A program made the translations under genes and the position numbers. Shown one piece after another: positions 5,469 through 5,823 of a DNA stretch of 5,823 nt (position 1 is its first letter; each line of letters opens with the position of its first letter). The DNA lies in NCBI GenBank assembly GCA_017861475.1, contig JAGFXV010000107.1:1-5823 (forward strand), in the 5' to 3' direction. This stretch comes from Bacillota bacterium. Its GTDB lineage: Bacteria; Bacillota; Syntrophomonadia; Syntrophomonadales; Syntrophomonadaceae. The notes under the pieces are model-generated. The model did not search any database and had not been told where the DNA came from. It was given only the letters and a program-made list of their open reading frames with translations.

Positions 5469-5823
5469 TTATTTACTTATGTTCCGGTTTGACATTCTCA
5501 GGCTCGTCAATTATATCGTGGAAATCAGGCGAACGCCCAAAAAGCTGATCGGTTATCTTTTATTTATTGGCTGGCTTTGCCTGTTTATTGTTCCTCAATT
5601 TACGGGCAACAGAAAAAGCCCTCTGCACGTCAATGAGACAATCATTCACGTCATTTTTTGTTTATTCATCATCTCAATCTGTAGTTTGATATTTGTCACC
5701 CTGTTTTCTTCGCTTAAAAAATCCTATTATACGTTCAGCATGGGAGATGTAAATTTACTGTTCCCTTCCCCGCTTGAACCCCAGCGCATTTTATTCTGGA
5801 GCATGTTAAAAAAAATCCCGGCA
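5461..5823 (+). CDS. ABC exporter permease subunit, N-terminal part (cut by window edge)
   Basis: An open frame of 121 codons runs from ATG 5461, which overlaps the ATPase stop (TGA 5466-5468) by 8 bp, to the end of the window with no stop. The N-terminus is cytoplasmic-looking and basic (EIRRTPKK, 21-28). It is followed by two hydrophobic segments at about 29-47 and 60-83, then a loop with GDVNLLFPSPLEPQRILFW (95-113). A D-V-N-x-L-F-P-S-P motif of this kind is what I recall from the putative ABC exporter membrane family (Pfam ABC_export type), whose full-length members are around 500 residues or more with many helices. The gene is therefore probably intact beyond the edge, with most of it missing here. 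It would form the membrane channel paired with the upstream ATPase. The role as an exporter permease is well supported by the overlap; the family assignment is from memory of the motif. Confidence 0.82.
   Translation, partial: MSDYLLMFRFDILRLVNYIVEIRRTPKKLIGYLLFIGWLCLFIVPQFTGNRKSPLHVNETIIHVIFCLFIISICSLIFVTLFSSLKKSYYTFSMGDVNLLFPSPLEPQRILFWSMLKKIPA

Noticed and set aside
1..5823. CRISPR arrays, tRNA or rRNA genes, insertion sequences, phage genes, toxin-antitoxin or defence genes
   Set aside because: No regularly spaced direct repeats, cloverleaf-like stretches, transposase-like frames or recognisable defence domains were seen on either strand.

Overview
The window looks like chromosomal DNA from a low-to-medium GC member of the Bacillota (Firmicutes), probably an anaerobic clostridial or Negativicutes-type bacterium. 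This is an inference from strong purine-rich ribosome binding sites (AAAGGAG, AAGGAG), a TTG start with a good Shine-Dalgarno, an intrinsic terminator with a U-rich tail, and the protein families present. No rRNA, tRNA, CRISPR array or mobile element is visible.

All intact genes lie on the + strand, in three transcription blocks. Block 1 (18-2348) has an acetamidase/formamidase-family amidohydrolase followed 51 bp later by an APC-superfamily amino-acid-type permease. It ends at a strong intrinsic terminator at 2381-2409. The pair reads as an uptake-and-hydrolysis unit for a small amide or amino-acid-like compound. Block 2 (2550-4356) has a beta-hydroxyacid dehydrogenase of the 3-hydroxyisobutyrate / tartronate-semialdehyde reductase family, then an EamA (DMT-superfamily) transporter 7 bp later with its ribosome binding site overlapping the upstream stop. 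A candidate sigma-A-type promoter precedes the dehydrogenase. Block 3 (4731 to the window end) has an ABC ATPase overlapping by 8 bp a permease subunit that runs off the right edge. Together they form an ABC exporter of unknown substrate, with an extended -10 promoter just upstream.

The only stretch longer than 300 bp without an intact gene is 4357-4712. Most of it is a decayed minus-strand gene at 4347-4585. Its protein-like reading is spread over three frame segments, and removing one base at each of two places would give one continuous 78-residue reading. Its 3' end overlaps the end of the EamA gene by 10 bp. I could not assign it to a family.

I found no convincing new multi-gene system. 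The items most worth a second look are the minus-strand gene remnant, the amidase-permease pairing and the dehydrogenase-EamA pairing, whose substrates cannot be read from sequence alone.
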